NCBI RefSeq assembly: GCF_028453695.1
Contig: NC_135781.1
Span: 31,309,640 to 31,373,639 of the forward strand
Direction of reading: 5' to 3'
DNA: 64,000 nucleotides
From: Augochlora pura
Lineage: Eukaryota; Arthropoda; Insecta; Hymenoptera; Halictidae
Shown piece after piece: positions 24,685-37,060 of the stretch. The notes beneath the pieces are model-generated. The model ran no database searches. It saw nothing but the letters and a program-made list of their open reading frames with translations, and had not been told where the DNA came from. Position numbers and translations under genes: made by a program. Positions within the stretch are counted from its first letter, which is position 1, and every line of letters begins with the position of its first letter.

Positions 24685-25146
24685 GCCGCCGCGACGCTGC
24701 CTTCCGTGGGCGCCAGTAGTTTTGCCCGCGCCAGGGTATCGGCTACGTCATTTTCGTGATTCGAGGACGGGGAAAAGCATTTACGATCGAGCGCGCGCGC
24801 ACGCGTCCCTTAGTCTCGTTATACGGTCTCCGCTTCTCTACGGCGCAGCGTTCAAAGCACTTTGTAATGAATGTAAAACGAGAGACCAATCGCGCGCGCG
24901 CGCACGGCAAACGCGCCAACGTTTAAAGGCCGCGCAAATTGGTGCCGGCCGTTTCCGTCACCGGCAAATATAATTAAACATACGAAAATTAACTCTCGCG
25001 ATTTATGGAACGTGCTCGCGCGAGCTCGTCGTCACGCTGACGGCAAAATTTGTTGTTCAACGTTCAGTTCACGTATCCCCGCGTAATTTTATTCAAAGTC
25101 CGGGGGACACGTTCTTCTCTCGTTTGCTCGAGCACCTTCTAACTTA
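24685..25146. other. CpG-rich stretch with alternating GC tracts
   Basis: Runs such as GAGCGCGCGCGCACGCG (about 24789) and TCGCGCGCGCGCGCACGG (about 24889) alternate purine and pyrimidine. No gene was seen. Confidence 0.55.
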
Positions 25147-25318
25147 TTAACCCTTTGCGCCCGCGACACTTTGACAGCCGCGCGCGATAGAATCGCTGTT
25201 AATTATGCCACTGTTACGGCGTGTCTGTCAACGAATTTATTAATATTTCGCACAAACTATATTTGAACGGAGCTATCGTTTTTGATATTGCGTGCAACGT
25301 CGGCGACGATCGTGTTAA
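25147..25318. mobile_element. TTAA-family left end, partner not found
   Basis: TTAA at 25147-25150 is followed by CCCTTTGCGCCCGCGACAC. The next family end (25315) points the same way, so this copy is truncated or nested. Confidence 0.45.
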
Positions 25319-25572
25319 CCCTTTTCACACGAGTTTCTCAGCGGCGCCATTGAAATTTTTATAACACGTTTCAAAATTATTTTTATAACACGTTCAAAAA
25401 TTATTTTTATAGACATCGATGAAGCTTGGATTTGAGAAAATTTTGTTGAAAGTGTAATTGTTATATAGACTCAATTTCATATATATAACATGAATTATTT
25501 TATATAAAATGAAAATACTAGAAGTCTGGAAAATTATTTAGTTATTTTAAAATCAAAATATTCGAACACAAA
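25315..25572 (+). mobile_element. TTAA-family MITE, right end decayed
   Basis: TTAA at 25315-25318 precedes CCCTTTTCACACGAG. The body aligns by eye with 21640-21830: an ACGTTc.AAAATTA.TTTTAT block, an AGACTCAATTT block and TATATAAAATGAAAAT-like sequence occur in the same order. A short internal duplication TTTTTATAACACGTTtCAAA occurs twice at about 25358-25415. The expected GGG-TTAA end has decayed near ACACAAAGTC (about 25566). Confidence 0.55.
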
Positions 25573-26080
25573 GTCGACACTGTATATTCATAAAAGCAAA
25601 AGAGCCTTCAAACGTCTCCGACTAGAATCGAACAGATCGTTCAATTATTTAGTTATCTCTTCCTGTATCCGAGTGTCCCATTCAGAGCGTCGAATGCTCG
25701 TTCCCCGTTTCCGACGAGCATTTGATGCGCTAAGCAGGCCGTCCCCGATGCGGGAGACTACGTAATTTAAAAATCGATCGACCTAATCAGAGAGCGCAAC
25801 TAAAAAGAAAATGGACCAACCGGTCTAGCGGACAACGAATGGATGACGCCGAAACGGGAGGGGTGGGAGAACGGGGTACCGGCGTAGTGATTAGGAGAGA
25901 GTGCTTAGGGCGTGCGAGCCTCGTGACGCACCCGGCGAGTGTCCCAGTTTCCTATGGATCGCTCGAAAAAAGCCGAGGGGCGGTCTGTGTTTTCGCGAAA
26001 CGGACCGGACATAATTCCATCCGGCCGCGTGGCGAATCGTCGAAAACCGGACAAAGTCCTCCGAACAATGAACTGCGACT
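25573..26080. other. Unique DNA, no gene seen
   Basis: Mixed to GC-rich sequence. Overlapping frames between 25839 and 26241 have no domains. Confidence 0.5.
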
Positions 26081-26081
26081 A

Positions 26082-26610
26082 TATAAGGGTGTTCCATAAA
26101 GGGTCGATTAAGATGGTCAAAACTGCCCTTAGAGGTTTTTCACTAAGTCATACACCGTTCGATAGTCGACCAATAAAAACTCATCTGTGCAAAATTTTAA
26201 CCCTGCAACTTGTCCGTGGGGATAGTTACAGGGTAAATTAGATCTCGCGGTTTTCCGGCATTTTTCCACCTTTGGCGGCTTTCTAAAATTTTGAAAAAAA
26301 ATGCGGCTTATTTTGGACATCGAGCCGGATGTTATGGAATTTTTTCAGATTTTTTCAGTTGCAAGCTGTGATTATCAAAAATGAGAAACCCCGAAAAAAA
26401 TCGGAAAATTGAAGATTTCTCGAAAACTAAAATATGCAACACTTTGATATTAATTCCCTGATAAGGTACTGTCACGGCTCGTGTACTCAATTTTTCTCAG
26501 ATTTTTTTCTCGCCTGCAACATTGTCAAAAACAATGGAAACCCAATGTGTCGATGTTTTTTGCTGTCAGGAAGAAATCGAATTTAAATCTCAATCGAATA
26601 TATCTAAAAT
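26082..26610. mobile_element. Unclassified repeat-like element with internal duplication
   Basis: It begins with TATAAGGGTGTTCCATAAAG at 26082, a motif of the kind seen at the edges of many insect elements (from memory, not verified). Two diverged direct copies lie inside: 26336-26395 and 26488-26550 both run through ATTTTTTCAGATTTTTT, TTGCAA and GTCAAAAA/ATCAAAAA to GAAACCC. No inverted partner of the start was found and there is no frame. The class is unknown. Confidence 0.4.
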
Positions 26611-27211
26611 ACCTTTAAAAACAAATATCGAAAATACAAATATCGAACAATGTATCGAACGAACAAACTAAACCGAATATGAATAAAGCGAGAAGCGATC
26701 GAGTTTGCAACGGTGTTTTGTGATTCTAAAATGATTCGCGGTGGTAAAATTTAGTCGAACCGAACCGAGCTCGGTGCTGTTTTATACGGGGTTGGAATTA
26801 TGTGGCAAATAAAAGTTATAGAAACACATTGTGCGACGCGGTCCATTGTTTTGGTCGGCGCATAGCCATGGCAACGAGACGCGAGCCAGCGGTTCCGGCG
26901 AATAGAAAAATATCATCTAGATTACTACGTGGGCAGAGCGCAGTACCGAGTTCCGTAGTTTTCTGAAACGAGTCCCGCGGTGCCGACATCATTCCGGAAC
27001 GTAATTTTCTGATCTACCTATAGAGCGGACGCCAGCGACTCACCGCTGCGCGAAGGAGCCCATCCCGACATGCCTAATGCGGTCCTTTTCATCAAACCGC
27101 GAACCCGGTGCGAATTCCGTGATATTTTATAAGATGTTAATTATTCGGGAGTTTGTTATTAGTAATTTTATATTATGTAAAAATGTTCTAAAATTTCTTC
27201 GTTTTATAATG
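26611..27211. other. Unique DNA, no gene seen
   Basis: 26640-27110 has balanced composition, is unique and is free of repeats; it could be regulatory. No exon can be supported. Confidence 0.45.
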
Positions 27212-27620
27212 CTTAAATTTAGTTTATATATTTAATAATTTATGTTTGATAAATTATATGCTTGATAGTTTAAAAATTCAGCAATTTATTCATTTAACAA
27301 TCTATAAATTTGACAATTTTTAAATTTAACAAATTATATGTTTAAGAATTCATAAGTTTAACAAATTATTCGATGAACAATATATAAGTTTTACAAATTA
27401 TACGTTGAACAATTTAGAAATTCAGCAATTTATCCATTTAACAATCTATAAATTTGATAGTTTATATGATTGTCAATTTTTTACATTTAACCGTCTGTAA
27501 ATTTGACAATTTATATGTTTAACAATTTATTAATTTGAGAATTTATACGTGTAACAGTACATAAATTTAACAAATTATGCACCTAATAATATATAACTGT
27601 AACAACTTCACAATGTAATT
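27212..27620. repeat. 16-bp minisatellite, about 25 copies
   Basis: Diverged 16-base units of the type TTTAACAATTTATATG, TTTGACAATTTATAAA and TTTAACAAATTATACG keep nearly constant register across about 400 bases. Confidence 0.85.
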
Positions 27621-28940
27621 TATAAACTGAAACGATGAAAAATTACGTACGATTATAAATAAAAAATTACCATTCTGTTCAACAATCTGAATTATAAAAA
27701 AATGCACGTCAGTAAAAAATTTATCGCTCGTCTAGTATATTATTTATACAATAAAAATGGTGCAACGAAAATCCAGAAAAATTGAATAAACCCACGAAAG
27801 CACCATATTTCCCTCGCAAAAATGAAAATTCTAAGCACCATTTGATAAAATCGATTTCTAGCTCGCCCTCGCAACAGAGATTAGTCCAACGGAAAAAAAA
27901 CACACTCTCCGAACAAACTCCGCATTCAATCTTCGCAACAAGGATTTGCAATGGAAAAATCCGCGAAAGGCTTCTAAACCCGTATCATAATACCGAAATA
28001 TACTAAAAAAAAAAATTTCCCTAGCGCGCTCTAAAAACGCGGAAAATGGACCGAAAAGATGATAATCCGATTTCCCCCAGTATTTATCCTCTCGGTAAAG
28101 ATGGAAGCTTCAAATTGGTGAAAAAATATTTCCGCTTGGCCATCGAACGACCGATGCAATTTAACGGAATTTCTAAAAAATTCACCTACCCGCCACCGGA
28201 AAAATATCAAATAAATACTGTTCCGGCTGTTGCTGTTTTATGAAATAATAGAAAATCGGTGGGAAGCTTTTATTAACTATTTGAGGTTCGATGGAATAAA
28301 AACCGACGCTTTATAAAAAGTTAGCTTTTTAAAAATATAGCTTTTTAAGCTTGGTTAAATTAACTCAATTTAATTTATTATATATAAGATGACGTCGCCA
28401 AAGTCGCAGGAGGCGGGGCCTATTGGTCACGGGGCGTGGCCTATTGGCCAAAGGACGTGCTGCTGTGATTAAAGCGAGCATATTCTCTAATTCAACCATT
28501 TTTTATCCTTCGGCATAATATTTATTCTTTCTTTCCTTACAATTTAGGCAATTATTTCAATTCAAATATTATTATATAATATATTATTACTGACTGTAAA
28601 TCTCTTCCACGCAGCATTATTTCACCTCCGCGATCGCAGGCGAACTCTTTCGATCTCCGGATCCCCCGATCTCCGTGCCGCCGTTCGGAAGTACCTCCGC
28701 GGTAATACACCGGAGCTTAATGGATCCATAAATCGCCGCGGATTAGCCCGAGTGCCAGAATTTAAATGTCGGCGAGCGCGAGCGCGCGCGCGCACACATG
28801 CATAATCGCGCGCAAGGCGCATCTGCGGGCATACGAACGCGCGACGAGCGCTCATTGTTTGAGGTGTTTCTGTATGCGTTCTCACGCTTTGCTGCCGGCA
28901 ATCGATGGATCCATGCCAACCGGCTGGCGAGGAAACGTTC
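27621..28940. other. Non-coding stretch, no gene seen
   Basis: 27621-28370 is A-rich and unique. 28400-28460 has a small duplication (GGGGCcTATTGGtCA and GTGGCCTATTGGCCA, with ATTGG inverted CCAAT words). 28600-28930 is CpG-rich with an alternating GC tract at about 28774-28795. No gene was recognised. Confidence 0.5.
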
Positions 28941-28962
28941 CTCTCTCTCTCTCTCTCTCTCT
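28941..28962. repeat. (CT)n microsatellite
   Basis: Uninterrupted alternating CT, 22 bases. Confidence 0.95.
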
Positions 28963-29996
28963 GTAATAGTAAATCGCTCTCTTAGATTTCTGCGACTCAG
29001 ATTTTAACAGCGATTTAGGAACGATATATATTCCGATCGATTCCAATTTCTGTCGACGGACATCGCACTATATATTTTTTTTCGGTGTGGACGAGAAAGC
29101 GCGCTCGCCGGGATAAAATATGAATTCCTGCGGCGCGCGCCGGCGAAAACATGATTTTCCAGGTCAAACGTAGCGCCCGGTTTTGCAACACGTTTTAATC
29201 CGTTCAGCTCTCGCCAGCTTTAATTCGTAATACGCGCCTCACTCAATTACGAAATTATTTACTCATCGTTAGAAAAGCCCGGTCCATCGCTGCGGACCGT
29301 ATTTCTTCGCGGGAATTACAGCCTCGACGCTTCGGAGGGGGATGGGGGGGGGGAGAGACGCGCTCCCCAATTTGTTGCAAACTCTGTCCGCGTCGAATCG
29401 TCTCGCTGACGTTCCGCGACCCTAAATATATTAATAATAAAAAGAAACGGTCGCCTAACGAGGTAGCTTTGTTCACGGTTTTTCAAACTGCAGATGTTCG
29501 TACGAATGAAAATGTAATTACAACAACAAGGACACGCGAGCGTACGAGTAAAAGTTGCAGTCGCAGCTGCAGCTTGTTTTATAACGTTAATAAAATTCGC
29601 GTGTTCTTTTTACTCCTCTTCGTCAACGTACTGAATTTTACTTTCCAAGCTGCGGTATATTGTTGCGTAAATAATTATATTTATATTCGTTTATATTGTA
29701 ATTATTGTTGTGGAATAATTTTTGTTAATTGTACTGTGGATTTGTGGAGAATGAGAAAAGTGCTAGGAACGGTCTTAGGTAGCTTTCCTAAAACCTTATT
29801 CAACACTTTACCGACTGGTCATAAAAATTTAATTTAACGTTAAATTTTCGTTTCTACTTTCATTTTATTTATCTTATTAATCGCGAGAGATATGCAATAT
29901 TTAGAAAATCGTATTGTAATATTGCAGCATACGGTAGTACAATTTAACAGATTTATCTTGATAATTAATTGTAAGGGTTTACGAAAGATAGACAAA
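28963..29996. other. Unique DNA, no gene seen
   Basis: CpG-rich to 29450 with a G-run at 29337-29353, then AT-rich. The 122-codon frame at 29469-29837 has no domain. Confidence 0.5.
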
Positions 29997-30003
29997 GGGT
30001 TAA
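29997..30003 (-). mobile_element. Unpaired TTAA-family right end
   Basis: GACAAAGGG followed by TTAA at 30000-30003. No convincing left partner was seen within 300 bp; CACTTTACCGACTGG near 29803 is a weak candidate. Confidence 0.35.
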
Positions 30004-30430
30004 CAGAAGATAGGGACTCGCGATTCAGCGTCGAGGATAACAGGAAGAAAAACGATCGGACGAGAAGCGACTTCCAGCTGAAAGCTATTACCGCAGACCA
30101 AACTAACTTGTCACGGCTTCGCAAAAGCAAAATTTACCGTCTCATACTCGCCGAGTGATGTAATACTGTGCGCGCGCGCGAGCGTTTTCATACGGCCGGG
30201 TGTAATAAGGGGACGCGCCGCGCGACCGCAGAGACCTATCTTCGCAGTTAAAAAACGCCTGACAAAGGGAATGGTTATTCCTTTAATGTCAGCGAAGATT
30301 ATGCTCGAAAGATACAGCCCGGTCAAATGTACATACAGTTAACGATGCTATAGTGCTGCTGTAGTTGCTATAGTTATCTCGCGCACCTTCGACGCTTCCA
30401 AGAAAAACTACCATGTAGCAAGATATGTGA
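30004..30430. other. Unique stretch, no gene seen
   Basis: Includes an alternating GC tract near 30169-30182 and a short repeat GCTATAGTgCTGCTGTAGTT/GCTATAGTTA at 30348-30378. Confidence 0.5.
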
Positions 30431-30703
30431 AATGAAATAAATATTTATTTTATTTTATTATATTTGTTTAGGGTTATGTCAAGGTTATATAAATATTTTT
30501 AATAATATTTTACTCGTTCGATTTGGATATTTTATTTATGTAAATTTTTGAAGCGAGTCAGATATCGAAGAGACACATACGAAATTAAATAAATATTTTG
30601 TTTTATTATGGTTGTTCAGGGTGAAGGGATATTTTTAATATTTTATTCGGCCATTTTTATTATTTTGTTTATGTAAACGCATGAAGAGAGTCGGATATGA
30701 GTA
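30431..30703. repeat. Tandem duplication, unit about 152 bp, 2 copies
   Basis: Both copies run through GAAATtAAATAAATATTT, TTTTATTAT, TTGTTtAGGGT, ATATTTTTAATA, TATTTTaTTTATGTAAA and GAAGcGAGTCaGATAT (30548 and 30683). Confidence 0.8.
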
Positions 30704-31959
30704 AATTTAATTAGAAATGGAACTGAAAACAATTTTTTGAAATCGTTCATTCTATGTTACTGTTTTATATTGTTAGTTTACATTGTTGTTTGAAATTGTT
30801 ATCTTTTTATTGCTAGATAGTTTGTTTTATGCATTTGTGAAAGAAATAAACTGACGGAATATAGAACAGTGATTTCAGTTAAAAATTTCAAGGCAATTCT
30901 TGCGATATTTTCGACTTCCTAACTTTATGAAATTCTATATTAATTTATTCAGTTATAAAAATATTCTAATTATTATATTTTAAAAACAGAAATTATCGTT
31001 CAGGTAAACTGTTGCGCGACCCACAAAACCCCCCAATCTCCCACAAAACGGCAAACGCCGTCCCGACCAAATATTTTCGGATTCCATTCGAAACCGTCCG
31101 GCAAAGGGTTAAAACGTTCTCCCTCCGCCGCTCGTCCGCGATCCACGATCCGCAGAAAACGCGGTTCGCACAGAAGTGCTCTCGATCGACCTGGGGTCGC
31201 ACCTAAGCGCGTCAAAAAGGTTTCCAGGTGAGCGCACACGCGCGTGAAACTCCGCATACGCGGAAGACAATGGCCGCGCGCGGCTGCCGAGGCCCCCCCA
31301 ACGAGTACAATGCGCGCGGTCGAAAAGTTGGCCAGGGAGAGCTACTGAGTCGGCTGGGTTCTTGGTCGTCAGGAGGGGGGGGGAGAGAGTCGAGGCTTTT
31401 CTGGCGGAGCAGCGGCAGCAGCGGCAGCAGCAGCAGCTAGTGGCCTCACAAAAGTCTTAAAACAAAAGTCGACCGGCCGCGTATGAATGGCCCCCGTCCG
31501 GCGAACTTTCGTGCGTCAGTTCCGTTTCCTTTGACGAAGTCATCCGTTGAACGGCGTCGTCCATTGTCGGTGACGGGGCGAGAGGGGGGCGGGAGAGGAG
31601 AGCCGCCTCTGGGTTTCGGACTCTGTCAACTCAGAAACAATACTACTCTACGCCGAGGAAAGCCCCCCCTATCTGCGAAGAACTAGTTTTAAAGTTGCCG
31701 CTGTTGTCGACACAATAAAATTTTTGGCCACGAGAGTTTGAATAATGCCGAGCGACGACGCACGATATCGCTCGCAAGTAGCCGAACGCTTTCACGTAGA
31801 TGCCTGTTCATTGTTTCCAGGCCTGCAATGAATTTATTAAGGAAGAACTGGTAGTTGCGATGAGTAATTTATTTGTGCAGCATTTTATTGTGATAGGTAA
31901 TTTTTAAGATGTGTTTTAGGAGGCCTGATTATTTTATTTAATTAGTTTGGTTTGGTTTC
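30704..31959. other. Unique DNA with one unpaired family end
   Basis: AT-rich to about 31000, then CpG-rich to 31800. GCAAAGGG plus TTAA at 31101-31112 is a TTAA-family right end without a partner. A G-run (31372-31385) and a GCA/GCG trinucleotide run (about 31406-31438) follow. No exon was recognised. Confidence 0.5.
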
Positions 31960-32175
31960 GACTGTCGATAGTTTATTATTTTGTGTTTGTTGTTACTGTA
32001 TTTATTATTATATATATTTATTATTATACTGTATTTATAATTATATACTGTATTTATTATTAATATATTTATTATTACTGTATTTATTACTAGTCTATTT
32101 ATCATTACTGTATTTATTACTAGTCTATTTATTATTATTATTACATATATTATTACTATAATTATCACCACTATA
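31960..32175. repeat. AT-rich minisatellite, unit about 30 bp
   Basis: ACTGTATTTATTACTAGTCT with TATTTATtATT occurs twice at about 32075-32135. Less regular TATTTATTATTATATA repeats precede it. Confidence 0.75.
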
Positions 32176-32508
32176 TCTATTACTATAATATTAATAATTT
32201 ATAATAATTCTCTATTCATTACAATTGCCATAATCGTTAAAAATTCTTGCTCAATTTATCTTCTACAAATCTTTATCTTCTTTGACTATAATAAACCGGA
32301 AAGTCAAACAGAAAAATGAACTGTTCCATCGAACTTTACATTTCACAATTTTACAAAGATTGCTGTCGTCCGCGAAGATATATTGAGACGTGATAAATTT
32401 CGACGTTAACTCGATGGAAAATTGACGTCACGGTAAATAAGGTATAGGAAAGTCGGGTATTTTCACGGGGGAGGATAACTTATTAACGTTTCACCTGATT
32501 CGCCACCA

Positions 32509-32511
<3 letters not shown>
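32176..32511. other. Non-coding stretch, no gene seen
   Basis: AT-rich to 32300, then mixed unique DNA. Confidence 0.5.

Positions 32512-32555
<44 letters not shown>
32512..32555. repeat. (TC)22 microsatellite
   Basis: The longest pure dinucleotide tract in the window, 44 bases. Confidence 0.97.
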
Positions 32556-32558
<3 letters not shown>

Positions 32559-33727
32559 GATTGCTCCTTTTGTTCAGAACGCTATAGGGAAATACGTTTC
32601 AGCGAATTCATTGACAAAATTGATGAATAGCCGGGGGAGGAGAGGGGGCATCGCGAGGGGTAGCGTTCGCAATATTTATCGCGATCTAGTTACATTATCT
32701 CCGTTTCGCTAAACAATCAAATATTCCCGTTAATTTATACATGCGATCGGGGGGGCGCTTGTTTGTATTCAAAATCGGCACCGTCAATATTCCGCGAGTA
32801 GGCACGCCGGCGATATTTGCGCACCGGACATTAATTACTTCGGGCGAAACGAACCAAGTAAATTAAGTTCACCGCGTTGAAACCGTGCACAGTTTTACAG
32901 ACTCGTTTCGGGTACGTTTTCGATGACTTTTGGGAATTATTGGGCAAGGATGGGGGAGACAATGATAATGAATTGATGGGAATGAAGAAATAGATGAATA
33001 GATGAATAAATATGTAAAGACGAAGAAATAAATAAATAAATAAATAAAATATAATATTTTTACAAAAGTTGCGTTGACCTAATTTCAATCGTAATATCAA
33101 GCTATAATATCAAGCTATAATATATACAATAATCATTTACTTAACTTTTACTTTACCTAATTAACATATTTAACTCAATATTTAACTATATATAACTAAT
33201 ATAACTATATAACACAATATTGATCTAATCAGTCAATTAATTTAATAATTATAATTATTTATCTAATCGATGATATAAACAATACATTTTTCTCTTTGCT
33301 CAAACGAGTAAAACATATTTTCCATCTCTCGTCCATAAACAGTATAATAAAACGTCGATTAGGGTTCCCACAATATGTACAACGAATGCCTTAAACAGCC
33401 GGCCCATAAAACTCGTTCACATAATCTAAAACGCAGGCAGACGCGAGGGTGAACCACGGTTTAGGCGCCGCCGTAACAGAATACTATCCCAAATGGAATA
33501 GCAGCGCGAACAACATAAAATATTGTTCGCGGCCGTGAATGTCCGAAAGCGAGGGCGCGCCGCGGAGTCAACCTATCCCATCGCGAAGATTAAACTGTCG
33601 CTTTGATTCCTGTGCCGAATGCATCAGAGCTCGGCCGAGCCTTTTGACTTTTTATACGCGCCGAATCCATGGAGCGCTCGCGGTGCGAAAACGAAATAGA
33701 CGCGGAACAATTTTGTGCCGGGGTCTT
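32556..33727. other. Unique DNA, no gene seen
   Basis: 32590-32900 is unique and CpG-containing, with ATTA/TAAT words. (AAAT)n occurs at about 33028-33050. 33060-33300 is AT-rich. 33400-33720 is CpG-rich. Nothing codes recognisably. Confidence 0.5.
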
Positions 33728-33752
33728 TCTCTCTCTCTCTCTCTCTCTCTCT
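33728..33752. repeat. (CT)n microsatellite
   Basis: Uninterrupted alternating CT. It creates Leu-Ser and Arg-Glu dipeptide runs in the frames that cross it (33669-34172 plus and 33590-34006 minus), which are therefore not genes. Confidence 0.95.
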
Positions 33753-35460
33753 AGGCGCCCCACGGCGCGATACCGAAAAGGGAAACCGCGGTGCTGCGGT
33801 CGCGCGCGTCGAATTAGAAGACATTCTCTCTCTGGCCGATCTCTTTCCGCTTCGTTTTCGCGGCGCTTCAAATTTCTCCTCTCTTCTCTTCTCTTCTTTT
33901 CTCTTCTTTTCATCCCCGCTTGGATATGCGTACGAGAAGCGTCGTCGCGGGGTAAAAAAATTAAAAAAGAGAAAAAAGGGGGCGGGGAAAATGTCAGAGT
34001 CGGCAACGGAGTCGGCGGACAGTTAATTTTTCCCCGGCGTCGACCTTTATTTCGTTTTCGACATTATTCCAACCCCCGGCCCGTGTTTGTCCAAGGCTTT
34101 CGTCGACAGTCGTCCTCGTCCTCGTCGTCGTCGACGGCGGACGGGGGACCCGATGAAACGCGCGGCAAATGAACGTTTCAACGGTTTAAAATGCGACCAA
34201 GTTGCGTCGTCGGCCGAATGACCGTGAAAAAAAGACGAACGGTAGAACACGCTTTTGTCATTACTTTTCCCGGTGGAAAACGCGGTCGAGACGAGGCTGT
34301 TGGTGCGTGGTCCTCCGCGTGTCTGTTCTGCTTGAATCATTGAATTTTTAGTCCGTTCGGTGGAGCGTTGATACGGGGGCTTTGGGTCCGTTTTACTTTC
34401 GTGGGAAACGGGACATGGATTTTTCAGTTGCCGTTGAACGCATTAATGTTGCGAAGGTTGTTCTTTGGGGTAGTTAGCTTTTTATGGTGTTAGCGGAGTT
34501 TTTAGATATTCTGGAGGGAAGTTGGTGAGGTTAGGGAACGCGGGGTCATTTGTTTTAATTTTTTGGTCGTTAGATGGAACGTTTTTATGGTTATTGTTAC
34601 GGTTATCGTGAGAATTTTGTTAGAAAGAAGAGAAGCGATGAGAAAGAAGATAAAATTTAATATTGACTTTTAATAATATTAGAGATAAAGTAAAATGTAA
34701 AATACAATACATCACACTGTATTAAATATCAAACTGAAAATAACATTGAACACGATACGTCAAATAATATTAAATTCAAAATTGAAACATTAAATACAAA
34801 ATAAAAAGTTGAATCTCAAATTAAACAAAAAACTGCTCTCCCTCCTTCTAACTACAAAAATGACGAAGGAGAAGACAAATTACAAAATATATAAACAATG
34901 CATAAAAATCGATATAGTCAGTTATACTAACAACGTCGACGACTAGCCGAGCACGGTGAACGCACGTCGCTCGGGGATCGCGTTTAAGCCCGACGACAAT
35001 AAATACCGTCGTAATCGTCGATAGGAACGACAAACGACCGGACGAAACAATTTTCCGCGTTGCAAGATGAGCGACGTGATTTATCAACTGCATCGCGCAA
35101 CAGGCGAAACCCGGGTAAGACGCCGACGGACGCGGGGCGACGCTTTATTTTAGTCCCGGCGGGATCGTCGTTACGACGGATCGCAACTAGGCATTTTCGC
35201 GGGACGTCACGTTCCACTCGGAAAAATCGCGAGAATCTTCACGGTCCCCCTCTAGGCGGAGGGTGCGCAATTGTGACGCATCCGTGACGAAACCACGCAT
35301 CATACCTTTTCTATCTATCCGGCCCTTCGAACTACGACGCTGCGACGCATTTTGCCATCTCATCTATAACAAACGCGCGCAACACAACTTCCGTGACATC
35401 TATCCATGACACACCCGATAATCTCACTGGTGCATATAAAATATCAGATTGTTAAGTAAG
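33753..35460. other. Unique DNA, no gene seen
   Basis: 33753-34330 is CpG-rich with CTCTTCTTTT repeats at 33877-33910 and a CGTC run at 34107-34135. 34340-34640 is mixed, 34650-34860 AT-rich and 34900-35300 CpG-rich. No exon was recognised. Confidence 0.5.
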
Positions 35461-35640
35461 TATTAGGTTGTCCCATAAGTTCTTAGTTCTTTGTCCCATG
35501 AGTTCTCTCCTTAAAAAATTCTCTCCGCGGTAAATCTCTCAAATCCATAAGCGAAATAAAAACGCAGCTAGATGAATATTTTGCAAACAAGCTTCAACAA
35601 TTTTGGAAAGAGTTAGTAAAATATTTTCAAATAGTCTCCG
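35461..35640 (+). pseudogene. Internally deleted mariner relic
   Basis: TA at 35461-35462 is followed by TTAGGTTGTCCCATAAGTTC, which fits the terminal inverted repeat of mariner elements of the kind common in insects (TA target site, TTAGGTTG start). From 35532 a plus-strand frame encodes a segment with the spacing of the mariner transposase C-terminus: an LDEYF motif (35568-35582) followed about seven residues later by QQFW (35598-35609). The frame reaches about 35640. Everything between the terminal repeat and the C-terminus, including the catalytic region, is missing, and no 3' terminal repeat follows, so the copy is dead. The family call is from memory of the consensus and was not checked by search. 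Confidence 0.65.
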
Positions 35641-36162
35641 TGACATTATCGGCGCGATGGCGTGTCGCGCGCACGACGTTCACCCCTCGGGACGCGTCCG
35701 TGGATACTAATCGTGGAACGCGCGCGCATAATCACGCGGCCGCGCTCCGCAGAGGCCATCGTACTGAATAATAAATTAATCTCTGTAATCCAGGCGTCAT
35801 TACCCGTCATCGGGTCCCTCCTCCTCCTCCTCCTCTACGGCAGAACCCACCTCCGCTTCTTCGCCGCTTCCCGTTCAATCAGTCATCCAACGGATTGATT
35901 TAGTGCCGGCGGACTATGATTTCTCACCCGCGCGCGTCGCTTCGATTGTACTCGACGCGAAAAAGTATACGTTTACATTCGCGATAACGATTGTTTAAAA
36001 TTGACGGCGATATTGTCTGTGTCGGCGCTAATGTAAATTCGAAAGGTATTTCTATTTGTTTGGAATTGAATTGTCACTGTTTTGTCGATAAGAATTTATA
36101 GAATTGATGGAATGAAATTAAAAAATGTAGAATTGTTTATTTTGTATAATAAAATTTAGAAA
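35641..36162. other. Non-coding stretch, no gene seen
   Basis: CpG-rich with (CTC)n at about 35817-35835, then AT-rich from 36040. Confidence 0.5.
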
Positions 36163-36238
36163 ATGAATAAATTGATATTAAGTGAATAAATTGATATTAA
36201 GTGAATAAATTTGTATTAAATGAATAAATTTGTATATA
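36163..36238. repeat. 19-bp tandem repeat, 4 copies
   Basis: Units TGAATAAATTGATATTAAG (two exact) and TGAATAAATTTGTATTAAA/TATAA. Confidence 0.9.
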
Positions 36239-36814
36239 ATAATTTTATACGCACTGTTATATATTCTATAATATAATGAATAAAATTGAATTTTCGAATA
36301 TATCAAGTCGTGAGCACTAAATTAACATCTCTTCGTTTATATTTAATATAAATTATTTTTATAACAAATTCAGTATAGAGTATAGTAATAAATTTACTAT
36401 AAAATTGAACAATAAATTTATATTTAGTTACTAACCAATATTATTAATAAACATAACCGAGTGGATTTTCAGAAGATGTGCCCAAGTATAGCGTCTCCGT
36501 TTACGTGTCGTAAATCGAACGAAATTTATTGGACGCTAGAGTACAGACGTTCCTCAATGAAGTGTGCGGGTGGTATAGTTAGTCACCGTCGAATTTCCGG
36601 GCCGGTAATTCCGAGGCGCAATTAGAAAAGTCGAGGAATTATGGTCTCCCGGGGAAGACGTTGCTTCGAATGAGAAATTTATCTTTCTCGACCGCAGCGT
36701 TACGCGACCTCTCCTCTGTCTCTCTCTCTTTTATTTGCCAACAATATTATAAACAATGATTATAATAAAAATGAATTTTGTGAAATTAAATTTAAGTGAA
36801 ATTAATTTTAAAAT
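36239..36814. other. Non-coding stretch, no gene seen
   Basis: AT-rich to 36460. A unique CpG-containing block at 36470-36720 ends in a short CT tract (36713-36731). Confidence 0.5.
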
Positions 36815-37060
36815 TCATTGCAAATTTTCGTTATAATTTAAAATATTAGATTCTATAAATACGTAATATATTATTATGAATATAATAGTGTTATACAATA
36901 AATATATAACCTAATAATCCAATAATAGTTTTACACTAAGACTAATTCTTAAATTCTTCGTAAAATAGCAATTTAAAAATTATTAGATTACACAAATATA
37001 CAATATATTATTACAATTATAAAAACATAACCTTATCCAGTAAATACATAACCTAATAAT
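36815..37060. repeat. Tandem duplication, unit about 137 bp, 2 copies
   Basis: Both copies run through ATTC.T.GtAAAaT, AATTTAAAA.TATTAGATT, ATACaATATATTATTA and AAATAcATAACCTAATAAT (ending about 36920 and 37058). Confidence 0.75.

Noticed and set aside
31500..31560. Core promoter with TCAGTT initiator at about 31516
   Set aside because: No downstream promoter element at the required spacing and no exon nearby; single initiator-like words are common.
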